Source of the DNA: CALZJC01 sp041574955
Lineage (GTDB): Bacteria; Acidobacteriota; Thermoanaerobaculia; Multivoradales; JAHEKO01
NCBI GenBank assembly: GCA_041574955.1
Contig: JBFGNS010000010.1
Coordinates: forward strand, 1 to 47,969
DNA: 47,969 nt
Direction of reading: 5' to 3'
Shown here piece by piece: positions 33,222-41,420 of this stretch. Position numbers and translations under genes: made by a program. The notes under the pieces were generated by a model. The model was not told where the DNA came from and did no database searches. It was given only the letters and a program-made list of their open reading frames with translations. The number at the start of each line of letters is the position of its first letter. Positions within the stretch are counted from its first letter, which is position 1.

Positions 33222-35766
33222 GCTGGCCCGCGCCGTCCGCCGCCGCAACGGCTGGCCGCGGCGCCAGCACCCGGCATTCGAACGGCCCGAGCTCGAGCTC
33301 GAGCCCGGTCTCGGCCAGCTCGCGGTAGTCGGCCGCGAGCGGCTCACCGCCCAGGGCGTCCTCGAGAACGTGCCGGGCGCGCGTCGGATCGAGCGCCAAC
33401 GCCTCGACCAGGGTCGCGCTGGCCACCAGCGGCGTCTCGCCGGCCGCCCCGGCTGCACCGAACTGGGCGGCACCGAACTCGGCGCGCGGCACGGCGTCTC
33501 CGAGACGCCCCCGAACGGCGGCATCGCGGTGGTTGAACACCACCAGCCGGCGCTCGCCGGCAGTGCCGTTGACGTAGGCCAGGACCGCCGGATCCACCCC
33601 GCCGCCCTCGCCGGCGAAGTCGAGCAGCTGGAACCGCTCGGCGCCGGCGAACAGCTCGCGGCGGGCCAGCAGCGGCGCGATCCTCTCGCGGTGCCAGGCG
33701 GTCAGCTCGGGGTCCGGCACCTCGGCGTGGTACGAGCGGCCGTACTCCATGCCGTAGCGCTCGGCGAAGCCCTCGACCTGGCCGTGGGCGAACATCGGCA
33801 GACCCGGCAGGGTGGCCAGCAGCACACAGGCGCCGCGGTAGCGGGCGCCGCGCCCGAACTGCTCGGCCGCGGTGGCCTCGTCGGGGTTGCTGAGGAAGTT
33901 GACGAACCGCTCGAGCACCGCCGGGTCGAAGGCCAGCGCCTCGGCGATCAGCTTGCGCAGCCCGGCGTTGTCGCCGTCCCGCAGCATGTGCATGAAGGCG
34001 CTGTTGTAGACCCGGTGCATGCCGAGGGTGCGGACGAAGTACCCCTCCATCAGCCAGAACGCCTCGGCCAGCAGCAGCGTGTCGGGGGCCTCGGCCGCCA
34101 GCCGGTCGACCACCTCGCGCCAGAACTCGGCCGGCATCCGGCGGTCGAACTCCTCGGAGGCGAGCGCGTGCTCGGCGCGCGAGGGGATCGCGCCGGCCTC
34201 TCCCGGTCGGGGATACCAGAGACGCTGGAAGTGGTGCCGGGTGAGCGTCATGGCGGCGTCGAACCGGATCACCGGGAAGCGCTCGGCCACCGCCACGATC
34301 TGCTCGATCACCGCCTCGCGGGTCGCCGGCTGCAGGTAGTCGAGCTGCGCGGTGTCGTTCCACGGCATCGAGGTGCCGTCGTTGCCGTGGTAGAGGAAGC
34401 GGGTCTCGCCGCTGGCGAGCTCGTGCCGCCGGAAGACCACCGCGGCGTCGGTGCGGTCGAAGTAGTGGTCCTCGAGCTGCAGGGTCACCCGCGGATCGGG
34501 CGACAGGTCGGGGCCCTCGAAGGTGTAGGCGGGGAACGGGCAGTCGGCCTGTCCGATGAACCGCTCGGGGTGCTCGACCACCCAGTCCGAGTCGAGCGCG
34601 GTGTGGTTGGGGACCATGTCGGCAGCCAGCCGGATGCCGTGACGCTCCGCCCGCTGACGCAGCTTCTCGAGCCCCTCGTCCCCACCCAGGCGCCGGGCGA
34701 TCCGGTAGCCACGCACCGAGTAGGCCGAGGCCTCCGCCTCCGGGTTGCCGCACAGCCGCTTGATCCGCCGCGACGCCGGCGAGCGCTCCCACAACCCGAT
34801 CAGCCACAACCCGTTGAAGCCGCGCTCGGCGAGCTGCGCCAGCGCCTCGTCGGGGATGTCACCCAGTCCGGCGAGCTCGCGGCCGTGCTCGCGCGACAGC
34901 TGTTCGAGCCACACCAGGCAGTTCTTGGCCACCAGCACCAGCTCGCGCATCCAGCCGCGGTCGTCGCTGTACCGGCGCTCGGCGCCCGCTCCGGCCCACG
35001 ACGGAGCCTCCACCGGGCCCGGCCCGGGTGGGAAGCGCGGCGCCGTCTCCTCGGCCGCCAGATCGAGGCCGGCGCCGATAGCGTCGTCGAGCTCGCCGAG
35101 CGCCGGGCGCCGGCGCTCGCGCAGCCAGCGCAGCTGCTCGACCGGCGAATCGGGTGCCGCCAGCGTCGGAGCCTCGAGCGTCGCCAGCAGGTTGTTCTCC
35201 GATTCGTAGAGGCCGGGCTCGGCGGCCAGCAGGCTGGTGATCTCGGCCGCCGCCCGCTCCAGCTCGGGCAGCTCGACGAACCTGCCTTCGGCGAGCCGGT
35301 TCACCACCGGACCGGTGGCGGGGTTGGAGCGCAGGCAGGCGAACACGACGAGCTCGCGCAGCAGCTCGGCGACCTCCGCTCCGTCCTCCTCGCGGGTCTC
35401 CGAAAACGACGTCTTGCCGGCCGCCCGCCGAGCCGGCGGCGACGGCGCCCGAAGACCGAAGTCGCGCGCGAACGAGGTCAGCAGCCGGCGGTAGGCGAAG
35501 CGCCCGAGCGCCCTTCTGAGGCGCCGTGCCAACCGCTTCTCGAGGTCGCCGCCGAAGCGGCGGCGGTGCTCGTCGAGCAGCTGCCGCAACGCCTCCTCGA
35601 GCAGGCTCACCGCGTTCAGCGACGAGGCTCCGGCCTGCTCGAGCTCGAGCGCCTCGGCCAGCCGCCGGGCCTCCAGGAAGCTGGGCACGTCCAGCTTGCC
35701 CGCCGGCTGCTCGGCGGCGGCGGCCGCCAGGCGGCGGCGGACCGCGGCGGAGACGAACAGGCTCAC
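33208..35766 (-). CDS. GH13 alpha-amylase-family enzyme with long N-terminal extension
   Basis: 852 residues from GTG 35766, which overlaps the glucokinase stop (GTGA). No signal peptide is apparent, so it is probably cytoplasmic. Residues 1-290 form an alpha-helical extension of unknown fold. The TIM barrel starts about 300 (LAERGFNGLWLIGLWERSP). Conserved regions: I, DMVPNHT (about 385); II, IRFDAAMTL with the nucleophile (about 503); III, LLAEAF with the acid (about 566); IV, FLSNPDEA (about 627), in which the usual N-H-D has become N-P-D, as in some transglycosylating GH13 enzymes. A beta-sandwich C-domain ends the protein. It may cleave or transfer alpha-glucans; the exact specificity is not predictable. 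The glk-amylase operon suggests it feeds glucose into metabolism. Confidence 0.85.
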   Translation of the reverse strand: MSLFVSAAVRRRLAAAAAEQPAGKLDVPSFLEARRLAEALELEQAGASSLNAVSLLEEALRQLLDEHRRRFGGDLEKRLARRLRRALGRFAYRRLLTSFARDFGLRAPSPPARRAAGKTSFSETREEDGAEVAELLRELVVFACLRSNPATGPVVNRLAEGRFVELPELERAAAEITSLLAAEPGLYESENNLLATLEAPTLAAPDSPVEQLRWLRERRRPALGELDDAIGAGLDLAAEETAPRFPPGPGPVEAPSWAGAGAERRYSDDRGWMRELVLVAKNCLVWLEQLSREHGRELAGLGDIPDEALAQLAERGFNGLWLIGLWERSPASRRIKRLCGNPEAEASAYSVRGYRIARRLGGDEGLEKLRQRAERHGIRLAADMVPNHTALDSDWVVEHPERFIGQADCPFPAYTFEGPDLSPDPRVTLQLEDHYFDRTDAAVVFRRHELASGETRFLYHGNDGTSMPWNDTAQLDYLQPATREAVIEQIVAVAERFPVIRFDAAMTLTRHHFQRLWYPRPGEAGAIPSRAEHALASEEFDRRMPAEFWREVVDRLAAEAPDTLLLAEAFWLMEGYFVRTLGMHRVYNSAFMHMLRDGDNAGLRKLIAEALAFDPAVLERFVNFLSNPDEATAAEQFGRGARYRGACVLLATLPGLPMFAHGQVEGFAERYGMEYGRSYHAEVPDPELTAWHRERIAPLLARRELFAGAERFQLLDFAGEGGGVDPAVLAYVNGTAGERRLVVFNHRDAAVRGRLGDAVPRAEFGAAQFGAAGAAGETPLVASATLVEALALDPTRARHVLEDALGGEPLAADYRELAETGLELELGPFECRVLAPRPAVAAADGAGQLTAE

Positions 35767-36740
35767 GCTGCGCCTGCCGGCTGATCCAGGGCGCGGGCCG
35801 CTCCCAGCAGCGCCGCTTCCCGATCCTCGATCAGCCGCACCGGCACCGCTTCGAGGTACTCCCGCATACGGCCCTTCTCCAGGAAGCCGCTCACGAACAG
35901 CTGGCTGTCGAACACCCTCCCCATTCGTGGCAGAACGCCGCCGGCCAGAAACACGCCGCCGCGCGCGCCCACCGACAGCGCGAGATCGCCGGCCACCGCC
36001 CCCAGCCAGCCGCTGAACAGCGCCACCGCCTCGACGCAGTCGGGCCAGCGACCGGCGCGCGCGCCGTCGACCACCCCCTTGGGCGACAGGCTAGCCGGCT
36101 CGGTGCCGCGCACCGCGCAGACCGATTCGTACAGGTTGACCAGCCCCGGCCCCGACAGCACCCGCTCGGCCGACACGCGGCCGAAGCGCTCGCGCAGCCG
36201 GCGCACCACCTGCCACTCGAAGTCGGTGCGTGCCGCCAGGTCGCGGTGTCCTCCTTCGGTGGCGAGAGCCGTCCAGCCGCCGCCCGTCGGCACGGCCACC
36301 GCGACTCCCAGCCCGGTGCCCGGACCGAGCACCGCGATCGGCGCCCCGGGCCGGCTGCGGCCCGCCCGGATCTCGCGGCTGGAGTCCGGCGGCAAGTACG
36401 GTACCCCCAGCGCAAGAGCCGCGAAGTCGTTGATCACCTCGAGCCGCTCGAGCCCCAGGTCGCGCCTCACCTCTTCGACCGCGAAACTCCAGGCTCGGTT
36501 GGTCATGACGACCTGGTCGCCCGACACCGGTGCAGCCACCGCGAAGACTGCCTGCAGCGGCCGCGACCGGAGCTCGAGGTCCTCGAGGTACGAACGCGCC
36601 GCGGCCGGTAGCGAAGGGTGGTCGGCGCACTTCATCTGGCGCAGGCGGGTCACCCGGCCGGCACCGTCGATCAGGCCGAAGCGGGTGTGGGTGCCGCCGA
36701 TGTCGGCCACCAGTCTGGCGGTCTGGGCTTGCCGTTTCAT
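35763..36740 (-). CDS. glk: Glucokinase
   Basis: 325 residues, the usual length for bacterial Glk. It phosphorylates glucose to glucose-6-phosphate with ATP. Motifs: phosphate-1 site LVADIGGTHTRFGLID, the substrate region VAAPVSGDQVVMTNRAWSF, catalytic-type Asp in EVINDFAALALG, the glycine-rich LGPGTGLGVAV, EGGHRDLA and the C-terminal GGVFLAGGVLPRM. ATG 36740 has a GGCAGGCGG run just upstream. It is the first gene of a two-gene operon with the GH13 enzyme and is divergent from the GCS2-type ligase. It fits the cluster by rephosphorylating glucose released by debranching and amylase action. Confidence 0.94.
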   Translation of the reverse strand: MKRQAQTARLVADIGGTHTRFGLIDGAGRVTRLRQMKCADHPSLPAAARSYLEDLELRSRPLQAVFAVAAPVSGDQVVMTNRAWSFAVEEVRRDLGLERLEVINDFAALALGVPYLPPDSSREIRAGRSRPGAPIAVLGPGTGLGVAVAVPTGGGWTALATEGGHRDLAARTDFEWQVVRRLRERFGRVSAERVLSGPGLVNLYESVCAVRGTEPASLSPKGVVDGARAGRWPDCVEAVALFSGWLGAVAGDLALSVGARGGVFLAGGVLPRMGRVFDSQLFVSGFLEKGRMREYLEAVPVRLIEDREAALLGAARALDQPAGAA

Positions 36741-36815
36741 CCGCCTGCCGCTCGCCAGAGCGACCGCCGCTGGCGGCGGCCGGCCTCACGCCAGTCCAGG
36801 CCGTCTGGCCGGTGC

Positions 36816-36821
36816 TAGACT
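36816..36821 (+). promoter_or_regulatory. -10-like element upstream of the GCS2-type ligase
   Basis: TAGACT lies 27 nt before ATG 36849. The would-be leader contains AAAGGAG, the best Shine-Dalgarno in the window, at 7 nt spacing. The matching -35 is unclear. Confidence 0.42.
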
Positions 36822-36848
36822 GCCGCTCCTCTCGCAAAGGAGACCGGT

Positions 36849-37949
36849 ATGGGCCTGCCCAAGCTCACCATCGGCATCGAAGAAGAGTACCAGATCATCG
36901 ATCCCGAAAGCCGCGAGCTCACCTCCTATGTACAGGAACTGCTCAACCGGGGGCGAGTCGTGCTCGCCGACCAGATCAAGACGGAGTTCCTGCAGTCCCA
37001 GGTAGAGGTCGGCAGCCGGATCTGCCAGGACGTCAAGGAGGCCCGGCAAGAGCTCGTGCGGCTGCGTCGCTCGCTGTTCGAGCTGACCGAGGCGCACGGC
37101 CTGACGGTCGCGGCGGCCAGCACCCACCCGTTCTCGAGCTGGAAGAACCAGCAGATCACCGAAGGCGAGCGCTACACCCAGCACGTCCAGAAGCTGGCTG
37201 AGCTGGCCCGGCGCATGCTCGTGTTCGGCATGCACGTGCACGTCGGCATCGAGGATCGCGACCTGATGATCGACGTCATGGACCAGGCGCGCTACTTCCT
37301 GCCTCACATCCTGGCGCTGTCGACCAGCTCGCCGTTCTGGCACGGCCGCGAGACCGGCCTCAAGTCGTACCGCTCGATCGTCTTCCAGAGCCTGCCGCGC
37401 ACCGGGCCACCGCCGGCTTTCACCTCCTGGTCGGAGCACCAGCAGTTCGTCGAGACCCTGCTCAAGACCCGCTCGATCGACGAGCCCACCAAGATCTGGT
37501 GGGACATCCGCCCGCACCCCAAATACCCGACCCTCGAGTTCCGGGTGAGCGACATCTGCACCCGCCCGGACGAGGCGGTGTGCATCGCGGCGCTGATCCA
37601 GGCGATCGTCGCCAAGCTCATCCGCCTGCGCCAGGTCAACCAGTCTTGGCGTCGCTACCGCCACCACCTGATCACCGAGAACAAGTGGCGGGCAGTACGC
37701 TACGGGCTGGACGGCAAGCTGATCGACTTCGGACGGCAGGAGGAGGTCGACACCCGCGCCCTGATCCGCGAGCTGCGAGAGTGGATCGACGACGTGCTGG
37801 ACGAGCTGGACAGCCGGCAGGAGGTCGACTACCTCGAGACCATCCTCGAGGAGGGCACCAGCGCCGACCGCCAGCTCGCCGTCTACCGGCAGACCGGCAG
37901 CCTCGACGCGGTGGTCGACCACCTGATCGCCGAGACCCACCAGGGCTGA
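36849..37949 (+). CDS. Carboxylate-amine ligase, YbdK/GCS2 family
   Basis: 366 residues. The family has the glutamine-synthetase fold and couples a carboxylate to an amine with ATP; YbdK-type members have weak glutamate-cysteine ligase activity and their natural substrates are mostly unknown. Motifs: N-terminal GIEEEYQIIDP (metal-binding acidic triplet), KTEFLQSQVEVGS, FGMHVHVGIED, SSPFWHGRETG, and PTLEFRVSDICT. Length and order match the family throughout. ATG 36849 has a strong Shine-Dalgarno. It converges with an ATP-grasp gene (45-bp gap) and is divergent from glk. It is the first of six probable ligase or hydrolase genes that make up the amide-bond part of the cluster. Confidence 0.9.
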   Translation: MGLPKLTIGIEEEYQIIDPESRELTSYVQELLNRGRVVLADQIKTEFLQSQVEVGSRICQDVKEARQELVRLRRSLFELTEAHGLTVAAASTHPFSSWKNQQITEGERYTQHVQKLAELARRMLVFGMHVHVGIEDRDLMIDVMDQARYFLPHILALSTSSPFWHGRETGLKSYRSIVFQSLPRTGPPPAFTSWSEHQQFVETLLKTRSIDEPTKIWWDIRPHPKYPTLEFRVSDICTRPDEAVCIAALIQAIVAKLIRLRQVNQSWRRYRHHLITENKWRAVRYGLDGKLIDFGRQEEVDTRALIRELREWIDDVLDELDSRQEVDYLETILEEGTSADRQLAVYRQTGSLDAVVDHLIAETHQG

Positions 37950-37956
37950 CGGCACG

Positions 37957-37994
37957 CCGGCGCGCCGCCGGTCGCCCGTCCCCGACCGCGGTCG
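37957..37994. terminator. Two GC hairpins between convergent ligase genes
   Basis: CCGGCG (37957-37962) pairs with CGCCGG (37966-37971) over a 3-nt loop, and a 12-bp perfect palindrome CGACCGCGGTCG (37983-37994) follows, abutting the ATP-grasp stop codon. They occupy nearly the whole convergent gap and could stop transcription from both sides, but there is no U-tract. Confidence 0.32.
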
Positions 37995-39215
37995 CTAGGC
38001 GGCGTGGACCCGCACCGAGCGGCCGATCTCGTCGCAGATGGCGCGCAGCTCGTCGTAGTCCGGATGGCGCAGCCGGATCCAGGCGTTGGCCATGTAGCCG
38101 GCCTCGATCGGCTGGGTCGGATGACCCGGCGGTGGCAGGTGGCTGTCGAGGATCCAGCGGCCGAAGCGCTGCTGGATGCCCTCCAGCCCCTCGTAGCCGG
38201 CGATGCGTCCGTCGCGGCTCGGCCGCAGCGCCACCATGGCGGCCGAGAAGCGGCGCGACAGCTTCGCCATGACCCGGCCGTGCACGATGGCGTTGGCCCA
38301 CTCCCGGTACAGGTCGATGTCGTTGGCGGCACCGTACAGATCCCACACCCGGACGCCAGGCGGTCGGCAGCCGATCTCGGCGAACTTGAGGCCCTTGGGG
38401 CCGAAGAACCACTCCATGTGGGTGGCCGAGGTGCCGATGCCCAGCTCGCGGATCACCTTGCGGCCCATCACCTTGGCCTCTTCGTAGCCGGGCTCGTCGG
38501 TCCGGTTGGTGGTGATCACGTACGGCGTGATCCACCGGTTGCGCATCGCCTCGAGCACCCCGGGGTAGTAGTGCGAGATGAACTCGTAGGCCGGCCCGCC
38601 GCCGATCGACAAGGTGTCGTAGAAACCCTCGTGGCCCTCGACGAACTCCTCCGCCGCCACCGAGTGACCGCGATCGAGGCCGTGCTCGCGGATCGCCCGC
38701 TCGAGCTGATCGTCGTTGTCGATCCGCTCGGTGCCGGCGGCGCCGGCACCGCTGCGCGGCTTGAAGATGATCGGATAACCGACGCGCGCAGCGAAAGCCC
38801 GCGCCTCGTCCGGCGAGCCGACGCCGGCCGAGGCCGCCGTCGACACGCCATGCCGGCGCAGGAACTCCTTCATCGCCGGCTTGTCGCGGCACAGGAAGGC
38901 GGTCTCGACCGAGGTGCCGGGGATTGTGGTGGCGGCACGCACGCGCGCCACCGGCAGCATGTGCGCTTCGACGGTCGCTTCCAGCCGGTCGACCCAGCCG
39001 CGACGCTGGACCCGCCGCACCGCGTCGAGCAGCGCCTTCTCGTCGACCACCGAGCCAATCTGCTCGTAGCCGTCGAGCCAGCTCTTGAGCTCGGTGCCGA
39101 GCGCCTCGAGCGGCGCCTCGCCGATCCCCGTGACCCGTGCTCCGGCCGCCGCCAGGCCATGCACGAACTGGCGCTGGTTTTCCGGGAAGCGAGGCTCGAC
39201 GAAGATGACGTGCAT
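37995..39215 (-). CDS. ATP-grasp domain ligase 1
   Basis: 406 residues. The N-terminal pre-ATP-grasp domain starts MHVIFVEPRFPENQ. The lid and ATP-binding strands are visible at RVGYPIIFKPRSGAGAAGTE (about 145-165) and the acidic VAAEEFVEGHEGF. The metal site follows in THMEWFFGPKGLKFAEIGCRPPG. ATP-grasp ligases form acyl-phosphates and couple them to amines; substrates cannot be inferred. It shares the HMEWF and RPPG motifs with the 44988 and 46211 products, so the three are one family. A perfect TATAAT at 39274-39269 precedes it on the minus strand. It is divergent from the S51-like gene and convergent with the GCS2-type ligase. Confidence 0.85.
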   Translation of the reverse strand: MHVIFVEPRFPENQRQFVHGLAAAGARVTGIGEAPLEALGTELKSWLDGYEQIGSVVDEKALLDAVRRVQRRGWVDRLEATVEAHMLPVARVRAATTIPGTSVETAFLCRDKPAMKEFLRRHGVSTAASAGVGSPDEARAFAARVGYPIIFKPRSGAGAAGTERIDNDDQLERAIREHGLDRGHSVAAEEFVEGHEGFYDTLSIGGGPAYEFISHYYPGVLEAMRNRWITPYVITTNRTDEPGYEEAKVMGRKVIRELGIGTSATHMEWFFGPKGLKFAEIGCRPPGVRVWDLYGAANDIDLYREWANAIVHGRVMAKLSRRFSAAMVALRPSRDGRIAGYEGLEGIQQRFGRWILDSHLPPPGHPTQPIEAGYMANAWIRLRHPDYDELRAICDEIGRSVRVHAA

Positions 39216-39268
39216 GGTTGCCGGCCGCGGGCGTCTGGCACTGGGGACTGGCCGAAGCTCCGGCCGGG

Positions 39269-39276
39269 ATTATAGC
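39269..39276. promoter_or_regulatory. Overlapping divergent -10 elements (ATP-grasp 1 / S51-like)
   Basis: ATTATAGC gives a perfect TATAAT on the minus strand (39274-39269, 53 nt from ATG 39215) and TATAGC on the plus strand (39271-39276, 8 nt before ATG 39285). The two promoters would share DNA, so only one polymerase could occupy them at a time. The plus transcript would be leaderless. -35 elements are weak. Confidence 0.5.
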
Positions 39277-39284
39277 CTCGGCCG

Positions 39285-40238
39285 ATGGCCGGCCAGATCT
39301 CGCTCATCGTACTGGGACCGCAGAGGCTCGAGCCGACGCTCGCCGAGGCGGTGGCCGAGCTCGGCGTCGGCGGTCATATCGCGGTCGTCACCGCCGGCTG
39401 GCAGGAGCGCGAGAGCGAGGACGACGAGCTGACCCAGGCGGTCGGGCGGCGCACCGTCAACCTCGAGCTGTACCGGCGCGCCGAGCAGGCGATGGCCGAC
39501 GACGCGACGCTGTTCCAGGCCTACCGCGCGCGGCAGGACCAGCTACGGGAGCTGCAGGAGATCTACGGCCGCCGTCTGGCCCACGCGCTCGACGCCTGCC
39601 GCGAGCTGTTGGGGCTGGACGACTCGTCGGAGTTGGTGCGCTCGGAGTGCGACGAGGCGATGCGCGCCGTGCGCGAGCTGGACGCCCATCACCTGCAGGC
39701 GGTGCAGCGGATCCACCGACAGTTCGAGCGCGCCGCCAGGCCCGGCCGGCGGCGCGCGATCCGCCGGCAGCGCGCCGAGATCGGCGCGCTGCTGGCCGGC
39801 TGCGAGGCGCTGGCGGTGGCCGGCGGCCACGTCGCCGTGCTGCTCAACCGCCTGCGGCTGTTCGGCGTGCTGGAGCTGGCCGGCGACAGACCGATCCTGG
39901 CCTGGTCGGCGGGCGCCATGGCGCTGTCCGAGCGGGTGGTGGTGTTCCACGACAGCCCGCCGCAGGGCGCCGGCAACGCCGAGATGCTCGAGACCGGCCT
40001 CGGCCGAGCGGTCGGCCTGCTGCCGCTGCCGCACGCCCGCCGCCGGCTGCGCCTGGCCGACCCCAACCGGGTGCGGCTGCTGGCGCGGCGCTTCGCCCCG
40101 GCGCTGTGCGTGGCGCTCGACGAGGGAGACCGGCTGGCCTGGGGCAGCGCCGGCTGGAGCACCCTGGCACCGGCCCGCCGGCTGGCACCCTCCGGCGCCG
40201 TCGAGAGGGTCGAGGGGCCGCTGGGGTGGGGCCGGTAG
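39285..40238 (+). CDS. Peptidase S51 / cyanophycinase-like serine hydrolase
   Basis: 317 residues. The C-terminal half shows the class-I glutamine-amidotransferase-like fold of peptidase S51: a strand then the nucleophile elbow LAWSAGAMAL (Ser208) and the downstream LPLPHARRRL (His250). The N-terminal strand SLIVLGPQRLEPTLAEAV and HIAVVTAGWQERE begin the same fold, but about 110 mostly helical, charged residues (about 45-165) are inserted before the nucleophile, more than in typical PepE. Known relatives cut aspartyl dipeptides or cyanophycin. Here it lies between ATP-grasp ligase genes, so it may cleave or process their product. It is followed after 5 bp by an esterase gene. No signal peptide. 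Confidence 0.75.
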   Translation: MAGQISLIVLGPQRLEPTLAEAVAELGVGGHIAVVTAGWQERESEDDELTQAVGRRTVNLELYRRAEQAMADDATLFQAYRARQDQLRELQEIYGRRLAHALDACRELLGLDDSSELVRSECDEAMRAVRELDAHHLQAVQRIHRQFERAARPGRRRAIRRQRAEIGALLAGCEALAVAGGHVAVLLNRLRLFGVLELAGDRPILAWSAGAMALSERVVVFHDSPPQGAGNAEMLETGLGRAVGLLPLPHARRRLRLADPNRVRLLARRFAPALCVALDEGDRLAWGSAGWSTLAPARRLAPSGAVERVEGPLGWGR

Positions 40239-40243
40239 CCGCG

Positions 40244-41377
40244 ATGACCGCGATCGAGAACCTGCTGGCCGGCGGGCCGCCCGAGGCGGCGACGATCGAC
40301 GACTTTCTGGCGCGGCACCAGTTCCCGCTCAACGAGGGCCGCACGACCACCTTCGTCTACCGCGGCTCGGCCGACCAGGTGCGGCTGCGTCACTGGATCT
40401 TCGGTCTGCCTTCGAGCCTGCCGTTCGAGCGGGTCGACGGAACCGACCTGTGGTTCCTGGTGCAGGAGCTGCCGTACGGCTCGCGCATCGAGTACAAGCT
40501 CGAGCTGGTGACCGGCGGCCGGCGGCGGCTGATCGGGGATCCGCTCAACCCCCATCTGGCGCACGACCCATACGGCGCCAACTCGGTTCTCCACGCCCGC
40601 GGCTACCAGTCGCCGGAGTGGGCCGAGCCCGAGGCCGAGGCACGGCCCGGCCGGTTGGTCGACATGACGGTCAAGAGCGCCGCCTTCGGCGACGAGCGGG
40701 CGCTGCAGCTCTACCTGCCGGCGCGGCTGCGGGACAGCCAGCGCTACCCGCTGCTGGTGGTGCACGACGGGTGGGACTACCTGCGTTACTCGCGGCTGCA
40801 GACGGTGCTCGACAACCTGATCTACCGCCAGGAGGTGGCGCCCCTGGTAGCGGCGCTGATCGGCTCGGGCGATCGGCTGGTGGAGTACGCCGCCGATCCG
40901 CGCCACGCCGCCTTCGTCGCCGACGAGCTGGTGCCGGCAGTGGTCGAGCGCTACCCGATCGACCCCCGGCCCGCCGGCCGCGGCCTGATGGGCGCCAGCT
41001 TCGGGGCGGTGGCAGCGCTCAGCACGGCCTGGCGTCGCCAGGATCAGTTCGGCCGGCTGCTGCTGCAGTCGGGCTCGTTCGCTTTCACCGACATCGGTCC
41101 CAGCCGCCGGGGCGCGGCTTTCGATCCGGTGGTCGAGTTCATGAACCGTTTCCGGACCGATCCCGGCAAGCCAGCCGAGAAGGTCTACGCAAGCTGCGGC
41201 CAGTACGAGTCGCTGATCTACGAGAACCGCTCGCTGGTGCCGCTGCTGCAGGAGACCGGCATGACGGTGCGCTACAGCGAGGCGCGTGACGGCCACAACT
41301 GGGAGAACTGGCGCGACCGGCTGCGCGAGGGGTTATCGTTCCTCTTCCCCGGACCGCTCTGGATGGTGTACGAATAG
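40244..41377 (+). CDS. Esterase (enterochelin-esterase-like) with N-terminal E-set domain
   Basis: 377 residues from ATG 40244. Residues about 30-130 form a beta-sandwich E-set domain like those in Fes-type esterases and related to CBM48 (TFVYRGSADQVRLRHWIFGL, then YKLELVTGGRRRLIGDPLNP). Residues about 145-370 are an alpha/beta hydrolase of the esterase-D/PF00756 type with the nucleophile elbow GLMGASFGAVAAL (Ser252) and the catalytic His351 in DGHNWENWRD. No signal peptide is visible. It follows the S51-like gene by 5 bp and is 43 bp before the ATP-grasp 2 gene, so all are probably one transcript. It may hydrolyse or transfer an ester; a glucan-binding role for the E-set domain is an inference from the neighbourhood. 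Confidence 0.85.
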   Translation: MTAIENLLAGGPPEAATIDDFLARHQFPLNEGRTTTFVYRGSADQVRLRHWIFGLPSSLPFERVDGTDLWFLVQELPYGSRIEYKLELVTGGRRRLIGDPLNPHLAHDPYGANSVLHARGYQSPEWAEPEAEARPGRLVDMTVKSAAFGDERALQLYLPARLRDSQRYPLLVVHDGWDYLRYSRLQTVLDNLIYRQEVAPLVAALIGSGDRLVEYAADPRHAAFVADELVPAVVERYPIDPRPAGRGLMGASFGAVAALSTAWRRQDQFGRLLLQSGSFAFTDIGPSRRGAAFDPVVEFMNRFRTDPGKPAEKVYASCGQYESLIYENRSLVPLLQETGMTVRYSEARDGHNWENWRDRLREGLSFLFPGPLWMVYE

Positions 41378-41420
41378 CCGCCGGAGCGCGTGCGAACCTC
41401 AGGCCCAGGAGACCCAGACC

